Shown piece by piece: positions 1 through 11,900 of a stretch of 64,000 nt of DNA (positions are counted from its first letter, which is position 1; each line of letters opens with the position of its first letter). Under the pieces are notes generated by a model. The model searched no databases, had not been told where the DNA came from, and was given only the letters and a program-made list of their open reading frames with translations. The position numbers and the translations under genes were made by a program. Origin of the DNA: a virus; the IMG/VR virus record IMGVR_UViG_3300021963_007714, positions 45,029-109,028 of that record. One strand, 5' to 3'.

Positions 1-1
1 A

Positions 2-3000
2 ACTCACTTAGATATAGTGACTAATTTGAATGAAAACAATGTGATTAGGTTAAGCAACGGAACTAACGAATGGCAAGCTATTCTTACTCCTACAAATGTG
101 TCAACGACTGCAATCACTTTTACTTACGTTAATTTTCCAGTGATTAGTGAACCTCAGGTATCGTTCCAAAGAACCAGTAGTATTGCTACAGCAACTTATA
201 CAATGTCAAGAAGTGGCATCTATGTGGAATCTTTGTCCAAACAGACTGTACAGGTTAAAGCAGTAGAGCGTCGTCCAGAATATGCTGTTACTCGTCAAGG
301 CATAAAATTAATTGGAGAAATAAGTTATCCAGTTAGAACTCTAAGCACTGTAACATCTACCGCCACAATAAGTTATCCTGGACCTGGCATTGAAATCATA
401 GCTAGAAACAATTTTGATGTCTATAACATTGTATCAGAATATACGTTTGATAGTAATATAATAAGGTCTACATCTGTATTAGACACAGTTCAATATAATA
501 CTGTTAATCTTTATACCTTCGACAGAGATATATGGATTAGATCGGTCATACGAGAAAACATTACATTATTTTATACATTAAACGGACCAAATCCTAGCAA
601 CATAATCAAACTATACAAGACTAATACAGGTTATGAAGCAACACCTACTGTACTAGCATTTACTAATTACGAAGATGGGAAAAAATCAGTTACCATAGCC
701 TATGAACCTAACTTCCCATCAATAAGCAATATGTTTATTCAGTTTGGGTTCAACAGTATTTCTAGCACACCAATTTACTTAGATAATAATAGAATACCGT
801 TGGTTACTGGTCCTAGATTCTTAACCAAGAACTATAGGATTCTAAGTTTTGTTCCTGAAGTTAAAGAAGTATATAACCAAAAACAAACACTGACTACTGT
901 AACAACTACTGCTACACAGGTTTTTCCAAATTATGGAATACATACAAGTCATATACCTGCTACCTACACCAGTGACTATGTAACTTACTATACATATGAT
1001 AATGATCTGTTCCCACTGACTACAATTAGTCAACCTGGTAATATTACTCTATTCTTTACACCAACTGATTATATTAACAATACCAATCAAATAAGATTAG
1101 GTAATAAAGAATATACCTATCCTAGTGTAATAAATTTAACCAGTGCTACTAATACCAGTGTTAGCTTTAACATTGTGGGATCATTCCCTATTATATCAGA
1201 CCCCACAATATTTTTTGCCGAAAACTCGTATATCGACACGGCTATCTATACAGTCTCATCTAGACCTATCACCTATGATATTATTAAGCCACAAGGTATA
1301 AAATTACAGGATCCATCCAGACCGATTATCACTAAATCAACACTAACAACATTTGTAACTCCTGTAACACAGAGATCCAGCATTCCAATAACAGGAATAA
1401 TTCAGTCTCGAAATAATTTTATTCCTAGTATATATGTACGTGACAATGAAATCTTAAGTTTTACAACTAGCACAGCTAATATCAGTGACTTTGTATCGGT
1501 GTATACTTTTGATAGAGATATAATAACGGTAAGCAGCTTCAATGCTATAACGCTACAATTTACCTATCCAGGATTTAGACAAATTACCGATAAAATCGCA
1601 GTGACTAATGTTAACAGCGGATACAGAACAATTCATACTGTATTAACCAGTAGTGAACGCACAGTGACATTTGCTTCAACCAGTAATTTCCCAAGTGTTT
1701 CTGAACTGTATATTGACTTTAATTGGATTAGTTCAACAGCTACAATTTCATACAATGACAGCATCAGCAGTATTGCTCTATATCAGCCTAGTCTAATGAG
1801 CGAAGGGCAAGTTAGACCAAATGTTATCAACGGAGCCAATGTAAGAGAAGCCTACTTTAAGAGCCTGTTACAACCATCAAGAGCTGGTCGCAGATCATTT
1901 GTTTATACTACAGAGATCACACCTATAACATATAATCCAAGAATCGAATCTCTACGTACTGTGAATCAACTTAGAGCCGATAATAGTTATGCCACTAGAC
2001 AATTAACAGGGCTGTCAACTTCTACAAATATTACCTATCCAAACGCCTCTGTTCCAGTAACTGCTAGAAGTGGTTTGTTTAATTATAATATTGTGAGAGA
2101 TTACATCTTTGACAATAATATTTTACCTAGAGAGTCTAGAACAATCAGTGCCATAACATTGTTCTTTGATAAGAACACTCAATTAGTTACTAACTTGGTA
2201 AAAATACAAAGTCCAAGTTTAGGTTATAGTTTTGAAATTACAGCTCTAAGCACAAGTCAAAATAGCATTACAATACCAGCTATTCCTTTGCCAGATATAT
2301 TAGATCTAGTTGTTTATTTTGGAGTTAGTGTGAGCACTAATACACCGATTTACCTAGATTATAATAGGGTACCTAATGTAGGTAATCCTAGAGCATTGAC
2401 CAATAAAAATCAAATACTGAGCCCTGTAGTTTCTAATATAGCGGATATCTCAAACCAGTTTAAAAATTTAAACACTGTCACTACAACAAGTACATTGGTA
2501 TTTCCTAACATAGGTATTCCTATCACTAACCAGGCAGCACAGTATACCAGTGATGTAGTCTCTTACTATATCTATGATAATGATCTATTACCTATTACGC
2601 AGTTAGCATCTACTTCAACAGTTACTCTGTTCTTTAACACCACCACCTACATTAATACTGACAATAAGATTAAGATTGTTAATCCAAACTGGGAATCATC
2701 GGTATACAACCTAACATCTGCCACAAGTTCGTATATAACTTTTGAAGCTGCGAATTTTGGTATTGTAAGTGAGGGAAGAATATTATTTGCCCAGACTTCT
2801 ACAATAGACACTGCTGTATACTCTGAGATTAAGATAGCTACTCCTGTGGCTAAACTTTGGACCGGCATTGTTGTTAAGGATCCTAGCACTCCTAGAATTA
2901 CTGTAAGACAAACCAGTCAAACTGTGTTTACACCAATAAGGATAAGTGGTGCTATTCCTGTTACCGGAATAAGATCTAGATCAAATAATTTCGTCAATAC

Positions 3001-6000
3001 CTATATCTATGATACTGAATTCTTAACGTTTACAACATCAAATAATATCACCATAACCTTCGATGCTGTCAGTGCTGCTCAAGTCGGAAACAGTGTAATT
3101 ATACATAATGGTCTAGGTTATGTCTCATCGTTCAGTCTCACATCTGCTACCACAAGATTAGCCACTTTTGTTAATCCAGGTAATTTCCCAGAAATCACCG
3201 GAATGTATTTTTATTACTATACCACACAATCTTCTGCTGTGACAATAGGCAATTACGATATAGTTAATAACATTACAACAACCACAAGTCAATTAAGTTA
3301 CTCAAATCAAAGTCCATTCTTTTATCATAGACTTGGTGTAAAGGGAATACCATTCCAGCGTAATCAACTGGCTACCCAAAATACTCCTGTGGCAAATTAT
3401 GTCAAGCAGGGGCTAAAGGTTGTTGCGGACAGTTCATATCCTGCTAGATCATTGATTTCAGTTACAACTTCTTCGGACATAGTTTACATTGGTAATCCAA
3501 TTTATATCACAGCTAGAAGCACAGAATATACTAATAATGTAGTGAGCCAATATATATTCGAAACAGATAGATTTATAGGTAATAGAATTGTTACTGCTAC
3601 TATTACACTCAGCTTCTACCCGACTGTTTATATAAATCCATTGAACAAGATTAGGCTGGTAAATCCTAATAACGGGTATAGCCAAGATATCAACATCAGT
3701 AGTTCTACAAATAGAACGATTACCTTTACTCCGCCTTTGGGTGATTTTCCTGCGATCAGTGATTTATACTTCTTATTTGGACAGACATCAATTTCTTCCA
3801 CACCGATATATACTGACAACAACAAGGTTACATTAATAGCAGCAATGGCCGCTGTAAGACCAAAATCTGTTAGAGCATTAATGACTTTACCTGAAGTTGT
3901 TGATATTGATAGAGTTTTTCAAACACTGACAACAGTTACTTCGACTAGTTCTTTGGTATTCCCAGGCAGTGGCACGCCGATATTAAATCAATATCCCACA
4001 AATACAACCACAGCAGTGACATGGTACTATAATGATGAGGATATCTTATATGTAACTCAAAATACCAGCAGCACTATACGTTTGGCTTTCGAGTCTTCGA
4101 CTTACATTAATCCTGTCAATAAGATTAAGATCGCACATGATGGATATGAATATCAAAGCATTATTTCTTTGACTAGCGCCACTGATACCTACATTGAATT
4201 CGCTGACCCAGGTAATTTCCCAGTAGTAATTAATTCTAGAATTTACTTTGCTCAAAGCACCACACAAGATATTGCTGTGTATGGACAGGGACGAAGTCCT
4301 GTGCGTATTGAAAAATATAGAGATATTAGTATTCTAAAAGAAATTAGATCGACTATAACTTTTAGAACTACAAGTACAGTTTATCAAACGCCTACAGGTG
4401 CAGTATATCCATTAGCCCTAACTGGTCAGACTGATCTAGTTAATGATAATGTGGTCAATTGGTACATCTATGATTACGATACTATAACATTTACTCCAAT
4501 CACTACAAGCACCATTACCTATAGCTTTGCTACAGGTACTAATTTAATACCGTTAATAAAAAATTCTACTATCTACATTTTTAACGAAAATACAAAAATT
4601 GGGCAAACTGCGGCAATCGTTGGATTTACTACCAGTACCTTAACTGTAACAAGACCTGGATTACTACCTGAAATAAGCGGTACTACTATATATCTAAACT
4701 TTACAAGTACTACAGCAGTCAGCACATATTCAGATGATGTACAGAAGATTGCAGGTATTGAAACAAGTGACAGCTATAAGACTATTTTTGAACCGAGAAA
4801 TCAAAAGGAAGCTCTATATTGGTCCCTGTTAGCACCTGGAAAGTATGGTCAAACTTTTCCAGCACAGGGTAAGTCATTAACCGAATTAATCGATAGAAAT
4901 AAAACTGCGGCATTTTTTAACAAGCTGGTATATAGACCTATAGAAGTTAAAATAACAGACATTAATAATAGTCTGTCTAGTCCAATTACTGTAACGTCAA
5001 CTGCCCTTACTTTCTTAAATCCGGGCTATGAAATTGTTGCGCAACTTCCAACGAGCCAATCGATGGACATAGTAAATTGGTACATAAACGAAAATACTTT
5101 ATTGCCTATAACAGCCATTACTACCACAAGTTATCAATTAAACTTCTATGGCAACGTTTATCAAAATCCTCTAAACAAAGTTAGGATTGTAAAAGGAAAT
5201 TATACAAGTGCTGTATTGACTGTGACCAATTCTATACCAAATCAAATTACAGTTAATGCACCTCTAGGACTTCCACCAGTTTCTGGAGGGTTCATCTACT
5301 TCGCAGACAACATCAGTATTGACACTGCTAGCTACACTGATGTAAAACGTGTGCCTGTCACCGGTAACTTACTTACCCAATCAAGTATCGTAACTAATTT
5401 AGCACCTATAACACCTCAGCAACATTTATTTTGGAGCCTATTAAGTCCTAGTAGTTATGGTAGAAGTGAAATCATAATTGGCAAGCAGACTGCTCCTATT
5501 GTTGGCGCTAGAGATATTAATCCTACTGTACAATCTGCTGTATATGGTACAAGCACGGTTATCTATATCACTAATCCAGTATCAGTTAATGGCAGATCAA
5601 ATGAATTTACCAATAATGTTGTGAACGATTATATCTATGATAATGATATCAGTATCTTCGTTCCGATAACTACCAGCACAGTGACATTATTCTACGATAA
5701 TGATCAGGCCATAACTAGTAATTACATTAGGTTGGTGAAAAATTTCACAGGATATACACAAGATTTTAATGCTATAACAGTCACTAATTCACAAACTACC
5801 TTCGTAACAACAAGTAGTTTGCCTGCTATAAGTGAAATGCAAATTTACTTTGGCTATCCAACAATTACCGATGTTATTACTTACAATGATACCGGAAGAG
5901 TGGAGAATATAGCCGCTATTTCTAGTATACCAAAACTTCAGCTCATTACATTGGGTATAAAAGGTTATAACGGTATTACACTAAATCCGTTAGATAAGGT

Positions 6001-8644
6001 GTTAAGAGAAAGTGATCCTTTCTATAAAATTAAAACTTTAACCTCTGTTTCATCTACTTCCACTATTGTATATCCTAATCAAGGTTATGAACCTATCGCT
6101 GTAACAGATTCTATCAGTGATAATTTTGTAACTGTATATACCTACGATCAAGAAGTATTGTTACAGACCTATACCACAAGTTCGTTTATTACCTATGACT
6201 TTTATGCCACAGGATACTATATAAATCCAAATAACACTGTAAGAATAGTCAATAGCAATAATGGATTTGACAGAATTTACAGTATTGTATCTGCTACTAA
6301 TTATTCTATCACAGTTTCTAATACCGGTGATCTTCCAGATGTTTCAGGAACAAGATTGTTCTTTGGCATTAATACAACTATTGATACAGATAATTATTCA
6401 TATAGTGTACAGAACTTCGATAATCTAATTGGTAATTTAACTCAAGCGTCACAAAGACTTGGAGAGGCTGTTTCTGGAATAAAATTATCTAGCTTTAGTT
6501 TACAAAATTATGATAACCCGGGATTCATATTAGATCCTTATTATGGAATTGTATCAGACTCAACCTATCAAAATAATTCTTTAGAATATATTACCTATGA
6601 TAAAGATGTTTTTGTTACAGGGATATTAAGTCGTGGAGTAACAACTACACTCTATATCAATAATCCATATAATAAGATCTATGATCCAAAATTATTGTTT
6701 TATCCAACAAACTATGCCAAGTTAACCTTAGGTACCTTTACTAGTGTGGTTTACCTGTTGGCAACTGATTATTATACAGTGACATTTAATACTGTAGCAG
6801 GTATGCCAGTAGAAGTTAATGGTATGACAATTGTAAATGTCAGCTATGCTTACTATCCACAAAGTGAAGCTAATAAGATTGTATTGACCAATGGTATTTT
6901 ATTCCAGCCTACTACTCCTAAGCAGGCACTAGCCAGCAGTTTGTACAATCCATTAAGGGGTATTGATTATAACATTGATCGGGTTCTTCATCAACCTACT
7001 ACAATACTGAAATACGATCCTAAACTCAGTACTTTCTATAGTAGTAGAATACCTGGAGATTTCAGTCATGTATTGCTAGATCAAACATCAAATACTAGGG
7101 AAATATATGACATTCCTACCTGGTATGAATATGATCGTGACCTACTAACATATTCTACAGGTTCTGTATCTACTAAGAAGCTAAGTTTCAATACTATTGT
7201 AGGTGTACCATTTCCTGCTGGTAGATCTATAAGAATTCGTAATGACAGCATTAATCTAAATTACATTACTACAGTTACAGAAGCTGCAGTTGGATATGTT
7301 ATTATAAATCAACCTACTGTGACCTTCCCAACAGCTGGTACTTTTGTAGAATTGGTTGAATCTGTGCTTTATCCACAGAGTATGGTTGTAACCACTGTGT
7401 CTCCCCAATCCGCCAAAGAAAATCTGTATTACTTTGACAGAAGTCCAGGTTTAAGGGCTACTAAAGGACCACCAGTTGCTAGTCTACAGACTTTATTAGA
7501 TAGCGGCTCTGGAATAAGAAAAGACAGTACCATCATAAAGGGTGACGTTTTACGTTTTGATGTAGGAAAAATCCTACAACCTATCAAAATCATCGCAGTA
7601 GATAATAGAGTTTCGGTGGCAAGTACTAAGATTAAATTGACTGCACGTAGTGTTCAAGATGATCGTAGAATAGTTGGCAAGCTAAGAAGTGCTATCACAG
7701 TAAGAGCTGATAGTTCAACCATTGTCTATGGTAAGTTGGCCGAAAGACGTATAGTACCTAACCTAGTGTCTGTGAGAGATAACCTGTCAGTGTCTAAACT
7801 TACCAACTATGAAAACATAGGTGAAGTTACTGGACCATATATCACTATAACTTCACATACAGATCTAGGAAGAACAGTTACAGGATATAGTCAAGAGTGG
7901 GCAGATAACTTTACCACAGTATATGCCTTTGACCAAGACATAATTACTCAAACCTATGTTAGAACTGACACTGTTCAAATATTTTATAATGCTGGTAATG
8001 ATATAACACCCCTATTCCCTACAGGGTCAGAGTTTTACCTACAAGACCTTAACACCGGATATCAACGACAATTTATAGCTTTAGAAGGCAATATTGGAAA
8101 CGTAGTGATTAATAATCCAGGGTTCTTACCTGGTATCAGCAACATGCAGATAGTTTCAACTGCCTCTAGTTATCCAATAACATTGACATTTGGTCAACAG
8201 GTACTACAGCCTTATTATGTGGGTAGTTATATCAGTGTAATTAATAGCATTGGCCAAAGTGTGAAAGTGGTTTTAACCGCAGCGACTAGAAGTAGTGTAA
8301 CCTATGTTAAAAATTATTCTTACAGAGACTTTAGGTTTGCGCCAGGCAGTGTTAGTCTAGCCAGCTTGAGCGTACCAGTATACCCAAGTGCTACAGTTAG
8401 ACCGACAAGCAAACCTACAAATATCAGAGAAAACTTATTCTTTGTAAGCCTGGCACCAAATTACGAGCACAGAGCAGAATTAGAATTTACCTACAGCAAT
8501 TTGGTTGATGATGTCAGCGTGCTGTCCTATGATAGTGCTACCGGAATCATTAATAAATATATGGTTGGTGATACTGCTAAGGGCCAAACTGGAGTTACAG
8601 ATCCTAGCGCCAGAAGAGTAGAACCCATACAGTTCTGGAGCTAA
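2..8644 (+). CDS. Giant modular virion protein, probable tail fibre or adhesin (5' partial)
   Basis: The frame is open from the first bases of the window. The first in-window start is a GTG at 17 with no ribosome binding site, so the gene almost certainly begins upstream. At least 2875 aa are visible. The protein is very rich in Thr, Ser, Ile, Tyr and Asn and almost lacks Cys. It is built from a dozen or more degenerate beta-rich modules of roughly 150-200 aa. Each tends to run from a TLTTVTTT-like strand and a FPNxGI turn, through a YxYDND motif, VTLFF and a YINPxNKIRI-like strand, to an LTSAT, a FPxxSxxxIxFA segment and an IDTAxYS ending. This architecture and the following structural genes suggest a long virion appendage. 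No enzymatic motif was recognised. A large baseplate or tail-associated scaffold is an alternative. Confidence 0.75.
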   Translation, partial: THLDIVTNLNENNVIRLSNGTNEWQAILTPTNVSTTAITFTYVNFPVISEPQVSFQRTSSIATATYTMSRSGIYVESLSKQTVQVKAVERRPEYAVTRQGIKLIGEISYPVRTLSTVTSTATISYPGPGIEIIARNNFDVYNIVSEYTFDSNIIRSTSVLDTVQYNTVNLYTFDRDIWIRSVIRENITLFYTLNGPNPSNIIKLYKTNTGYEATPTVLAFTNYEDGKKSVTIAYEPNFPSISNMFIQFGFNSISSTPIYLDNNRIPLVTGPRFLTKNYRILSFVPEVKEVYNQKQTLTTVTTTATQVFPNYGIHTSHIPATYTSDYVTYYTYDNDLFPLTTISQPGNITLFFTPTDYINNTNQIRLGNKEYTYPSVINLTSATNTSVSFNIVGSFPIISDPTIFFAENSYIDTAIYTVSSRPITYDIIKPQGIKLQDPSRPIITKSTLTTFVTPVTQRSSIPITGIIQSRNNFIPSIYVRDNEILSFTTSTANISDFVSVYTFDRDIITVSSFNAITLQFTYPGFRQITDKIAVTNVNSGYRTIHTVLTSSERTVTFASTSNFPSVSELYIDFNWISSTATISYNDSISSIALYQPSLMSEGQVRPNVINGANVREAYFKSLLQPSRAGRRSFVYTTEITPITYNPRIESLRTVNQLRADNSYATRQLTGLSTSTNITYPNASVPVTARSGLFNYNIVRDYIFDNNILPRESRTISAITLFFDKNTQLVTNLVKIQSPSLGYSFEITALSTSQNSITIPAIPLPDILDLVVYFGVSVSTNTPIYLDYNRVPNVGNPRALTNKNQILSPVVSNIADISNQFKNLNTVTTTSTLVFPNIGIPITNQAAQYTSDVVSYYIYDNDLLPITQLASTSTVTLFFNTTTYINTDNKIKIVNPNWESSVYNLTSATSSYITFEAANFGIVSEGRILFAQTSTIDTAVYSEIKIATPVAKLWTGIVVKDPSTPRITVRQTSQTVFTPIRISGAIPVTGIRSRSNNFVNTYIYDTEFLTFTTSNNITITFDAVSAAQVGNSVIIHNGLGYVSSFSLTSATTRLATFVNPGNFPEITGMYFYYYTTQSSAVTIGNYDIVNNITTTTSQLSYSNQSPFFYHRLGVKGIPFQRNQLATQNTPVANYVKQGLKVVADSSYPARSLISVTTSSDIVYIGNPIYITARSTEYTNNVVSQYIFETDRFIGNRIVTATITLSFYPTVYINPLNKIRLVNPNNGYSQDINISSSTNRTITFTPPLGDFPAISDLYFLFGQTSISSTPIYTDNNKVTLIAAMAAVRPKSVRALMTLPEVVDIDRVFQTLTTVTSTSSLVFPGSGTPILNQYPTNTTTAVTWYYNDEDILYVTQNTSSTIRLAFESSTYINPVNKIKIAHDGYEYQSIISLTSATDTYIEFADPGNFPVVINSRIYFAQSTTQDIAVYGQGRSPVRIEKYRDISILKEIRSTITFRTTSTVYQTPTGAVYPLALTGQTDLVNDNVVNWYIYDYDTITFTPITTSTITYSFATGTNLIPLIKNSTIYIFNENTKIGQTAAIVGFTTSTLTVTRPGLLPEISGTTIYLNFTSTTAVSTYSDDVQKIAGIETSDSYKTIFEPRNQKEALYWSLLAPGKYGQTFPAQGKSLTELIDRNKTAAFFNKLVYRPIEVKITDINNSLSSPITVTSTALTFLNPGYEIVAQLPTSQSMDIVNWYINENTLLPITAITTTSYQLNFYGNVYQNPLNKVRIVKGNYTSAVLTVTNSIPNQITVNAPLGLPPVSGGFIYFADNISIDTASYTDVKRVPVTGNLLTQSSIVTNLAPITPQQHLFWSLLSPSSYGRSEIIIGKQTAPIVGARDINPTVQSAVYGTSTVIYITNPVSVNGRSNEFTNNVVNDYIYDNDISIFVPITTSTVTLFYDNDQAITSNYIRLVKNFTGYTQDFNAITVTNSQTTFVTTSSLPAISEMQIYFGYPTITDVITYNDTGRVENIAAISSIPKLQLITLGIKGYNGITLNPLDKVLRESDPFYKIKTLTSVSSTSTIVYPNQGYEPIAVTDSISDNFVTVYTYDQEVLLQTYTTSSFITYDFYATGYYINPNNTVRIVNSNNGFDRIYSIVSATNYSITVSNTGDLPDVSGTRLFFGINTTIDTDNYSYSVQNFDNLIGNLTQASQRLGEAVSGIKLSSFSLQNYDNPGFILDPYYGIVSDSTYQNNSLEYITYDKDVFVTGILSRGVTTTLYINNPYNKIYDPKLLFYPTNYAKLTLGTFTSVVYLLATDYYTVTFNTVAGMPVEVNGMTIVNVSYAYYPQSEANKIVLTNGILFQPTTPKQALASSLYNPLRGIDYNIDRVLHQPTTILKYDPKLSTFYSSRIPGDFSHVLLDQTSNTREIYDIPTWYEYDRDLLTYSTGSVSTKKLSFNTIVGVPFPAGRSIRIRNDSINLNYITTVTEAAVGYVIINQPTVTFPTAGTFVELVESVLYPQSMVVTTVSPQSAKENLYYFDRSPGLRATKGPPVASLQTLLDSGSGIRKDSTIIKGDVLRFDVGKILQPIKIIAVDNRVSVASTKIKLTARSVQDDRRIVGKLRSAITVRADSSTIVYGKLAERRIVPNLVSVRDNLSVSKLTNYENIGEVTGPYITITSHTDLGRTVTGYSQEWADNFTTVYAFDQDIITQTYVRTDTVQIFYNAGNDITPLFPTGSEFYLQDLNTGYQRQFIALEGNIGNVVINNPGFLPGISNMQIVSTASSYPITLTFGQQVLQPYYVGSYISVINSIGQSVKVVLTAATRSSVTYVKNYSYRDFRFAPGSVSLASLSVPVYPSATVRPTSKPTNIRENLFFVSLAPNYEHRAELEFTYSNLVDDVSVLSYDSATGIINKYMVGDTAKGQTGVTDPSARRVEPIQFWS

Positions 8645-8681
8645 ATAGACAGAAATGCTAAATAAATGAAAGGATCTAAGC

Positions 8682-8930
8682 ATGTTTGAAGAATTAGACA
8701 AAATGTTTCCTGGACATGGACATTTTTATGAAGTAGCAGGATTTACCGTAAATGAGGCACTAGAAAGATGTGCTAGACTTACTGTAGACGGCGACGATTA
8801 TGTTACTCAGGTGAACGGAAAAATTATTTTTGTGAGTAAAACAAAATTAGATGTTAATGGAATTCCATGGCTTAATCCTGTAGCAGGGACTCCTGTAGAT
8901 GTTGACGCAAGCCCAGTCAACCCAGAATAA
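8682..8930 (+). CDS. Small conserved-type phage protein, unknown function
   Basis: This 82-aa acidic protein lies between two large structural genes. The ATG at 8682 follows an AAGGAT-type ribosome binding site (around 8670), and a weak late-promoter-like TAAATAAA lies at 8659-8666. The N-terminus (MFEELDKMFPGHGHFYEV) and a VNGKIIFVSKTKLD strand suggest a compact alpha/beta fold. No catalytic motif is visible. Its position suggests a role in assembly or a minor virion component, which is inference only. Confidence 0.6.
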   Translation: MFEELDKMFPGHGHFYEVAGFTVNEALERCARLTVDGDDYVTQVNGKIIFVSKTKLDVNGIPWLNPVAGTPVDVDASPVNPE

Positions 8931-8947
8931 TGAGGAATAATTAAAAA

Positions 8948-11900
8948 ATGGCCAAGCATATAATTCAAGAAAGTTATACATTTACACCAGGATCAAATAC
9001 AATTGTATTACAAAATAGATTCCTGCGTCGTGAACAACTGGTTTTGATTACTAATGTTACAACTAACACGGTAATCTATAACTTCGCAGATTCGGCACTA
9101 AGAGCAACAACATTTACAACTAGTATTGTTGCCAACGTCGAAACAACTACAATCGTTCTCAACTATAACACAAGCTCAATGAGCAGCACAGACAAGCTGG
9201 CCATTTTGGTAGAAGAAACCAATGAAACATTTATGCCAGCTGAAGTGTACATTGATCCTGTTCAGAAATTACGTGTTTCAACACCACAGAGTTTGATTGA
9301 TACTGACTTCGAATATGGAGTGCAGCCAACCAAGTGGGAAACATTGAATCTAATGAATAATAGACCAAGTGGTTTTTATGACCCTACAGCACCTGTTACT
9401 ATCACTTCTGTTTCAGGTAACGGTACAAGAGTAGTTACAGTGCTACTAGCAAACACTACTGGTATTATCGCGGGTAACCCAATTTATATTCAAGATACAA
9501 TTGATCCTAATGCTAATGGTTACTTTATCATTGCGTCAGTTAGTACTAACGTTAACTTTACATATAACGCAGGAGCAAACGTAACCAACGGTATTATTTT
9601 CGATCAAACTAAAACATATGTATTCAATGCGATTCCATATACTGGCGCAGGGGTGGCTGTAACAACCACAGGTGGTGGTTCCTTTGTCAGATCAGCATTG
9701 AACGAAGTTACTGTAACAACTAAAGATAATCATGGATTGTCTGTAGGTGATGCGATCTTTGTCTGTAACACAACAGCTTCTAGTAATCCACCAAATGGTG
9801 CTTGGTTTGTTCGTCGTACACCTACAACTAACACATTTATCTATGACACTATTGCAGATCCAACAGGTACTATTACAGCCCAAGCCTCTGGTAGTGGTTT
9901 GACTGTTAATACCACAGTAGATGCTTCAGGTCGTATTATTGCTGTGGCAGTGAACGCTGCTGGTACACTATATGCAGTGGGTGACATTGCTACAATTTCC
10001 GGTGGTGGCGGTAATGCTCGTGTTAAAGTTACAGCTATTATTCCATCAGCTACTGGTTCTTTAGTTGGTGCGGTGAACGGTGTACAGGTTAACCAACCTG
10101 GTACAGGTTATTCAGGTGCTTCAGGTGTAGCTACTACACTAAACTTCAGTGGTGGTACACTCTATGTTCGTCCATGGGGTAGTGCTATTCATAGACCATT
10201 TGACGGTGGTGTGTATTTTACTGCTGGTGTTCCTTATCACGGCAATCAGTTAATTCGTCAAACACGTCGTTATTTCCGTTATCAATCTGGTAAAGGCATT
10301 CAGTTCTCAACTGGATCTAATATGACTTCACCGTTTATTGTTGATAACGTAACATCGTCAGGTTCTACTGTTACTGTAACAACCAAGTTTCCACATAATT
10401 TATTTACAGGTGCTAACATTCGTGTTAGTGGCTGTAATGAATCAGCATATAACGGAACATTCAATGTTACATTTTTAACTGCTACAACATTTAGCTACAC
10501 TGCCTTATCAACACCAAGTGCTAGTCCTGCCACAGGTAGTCCGACTGTACAGCCTAATACATGGTTTGGATCATTCATTCGTCTAGGTATGTTTGATAAC
10601 CAGAATGGATTTTTCTTTGAATACGATGGTCAAGCACTATTTGCCTGCCGCCGTTCAAGTACAAATCAACTTTCTGGTTATGTAAGTGCTTTAGGTACAG
10701 GTGAACAGTCAGTAACTGGTGTTAACAGTAAATGGTCAAGTCAGTTGAGTCCTGGTGATTTTATTGTAGTACGTGGTATGAGCTATACTGTAGTCAGTAT
10801 TGAAAGTGATACAGCGATGACAATTTACCCAGATTACCGTGGTACTGCTATTGTTCCTCCGACGCAGTTAATTATCAGTAGAACTGATACTCTACGTATG
10901 CAACAAAACACATGGAATATTGATAAGATGGATGGAACTGGAGAATCTGGTTTCAATATTGATATCAATAAGATGCAGATGTGGTATATTGACTATACAT
11001 GGTACGGTGCTGGTGCTATTCGTTGGGGATTTAGAACACAACGCGGTACAGTAGCATACGCACATAGGCTAGCACACGGTAATAACATGACAGAGGCTTA
11101 CATGCGTACTGGTAACTTACCAGCTCGTTATGAAGTTTCAACAATTGCGCCCGTAACAAAATTAGCAGCCACGTTAAGTAACTCAGAAACAGGCACAATC
11201 ACAGTAGCAAGCACAACAGGTTTCCCAAATAGTGGAACATTGATCATCAACGCCAGTGGTAATACAGGCGCTGCTATCGAATATATTAGTTATACTGGAA
11301 AAACAGCTACAACATTTACTACATTGACCAGAGCATTAACAAACCTTACAGGTCCTCAAGGCCTAGCAAGTGGAGGTGGTGCTACTACAGCACAGACATT
11401 TACATTTAGTGCTACAGCACCTCACTCAGTGAGTTATTTTAGTCCACAATGTAGTAATACAATCAGTCACTGGGGTAGTTCTGTGATGATGGATGGTAGG
11501 TTTGATGATGATAAATCTATCGTGTTTATCGCAGGTATGACCACAGCCTACTCAAACATTGGCGCAAGTGTACTCGTTCCATTATTGAGCATACGTATTA
11601 GCCCAAGTGTAGACAGTGGTTTAACTGGTGTTATTGGTGCTAGAGAACTTGTCAATAGGATGCAATTGGTTTTACGTTCAGCTGGTATCCAAACTTCTGG
11701 TACAAACTTTCTAATTACAGGACGTTTAAATGCTAGGATTACTGGTGGTACTGCTACTAGTTTTACTAGCGCTGGTGGTTCAAGCCTAGCTCAAGTGAAT
11801 TACCACGCAAGTAACAATTCCGTGTCAGGTGGTGAGATTTGCTTTGGTGCTTTCACAGCACCTGGTGTTAACGTACTAGACCTGTCTGTTGTACGTGACC

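Noticed and set aside
2-8644. Possible CRISPR-like or tandem DNA repeat array
   Set aside because: The repetition is at the protein level with strongly diverged DNA and module-sized spacing; there are no short identical repeats separated by spacers.
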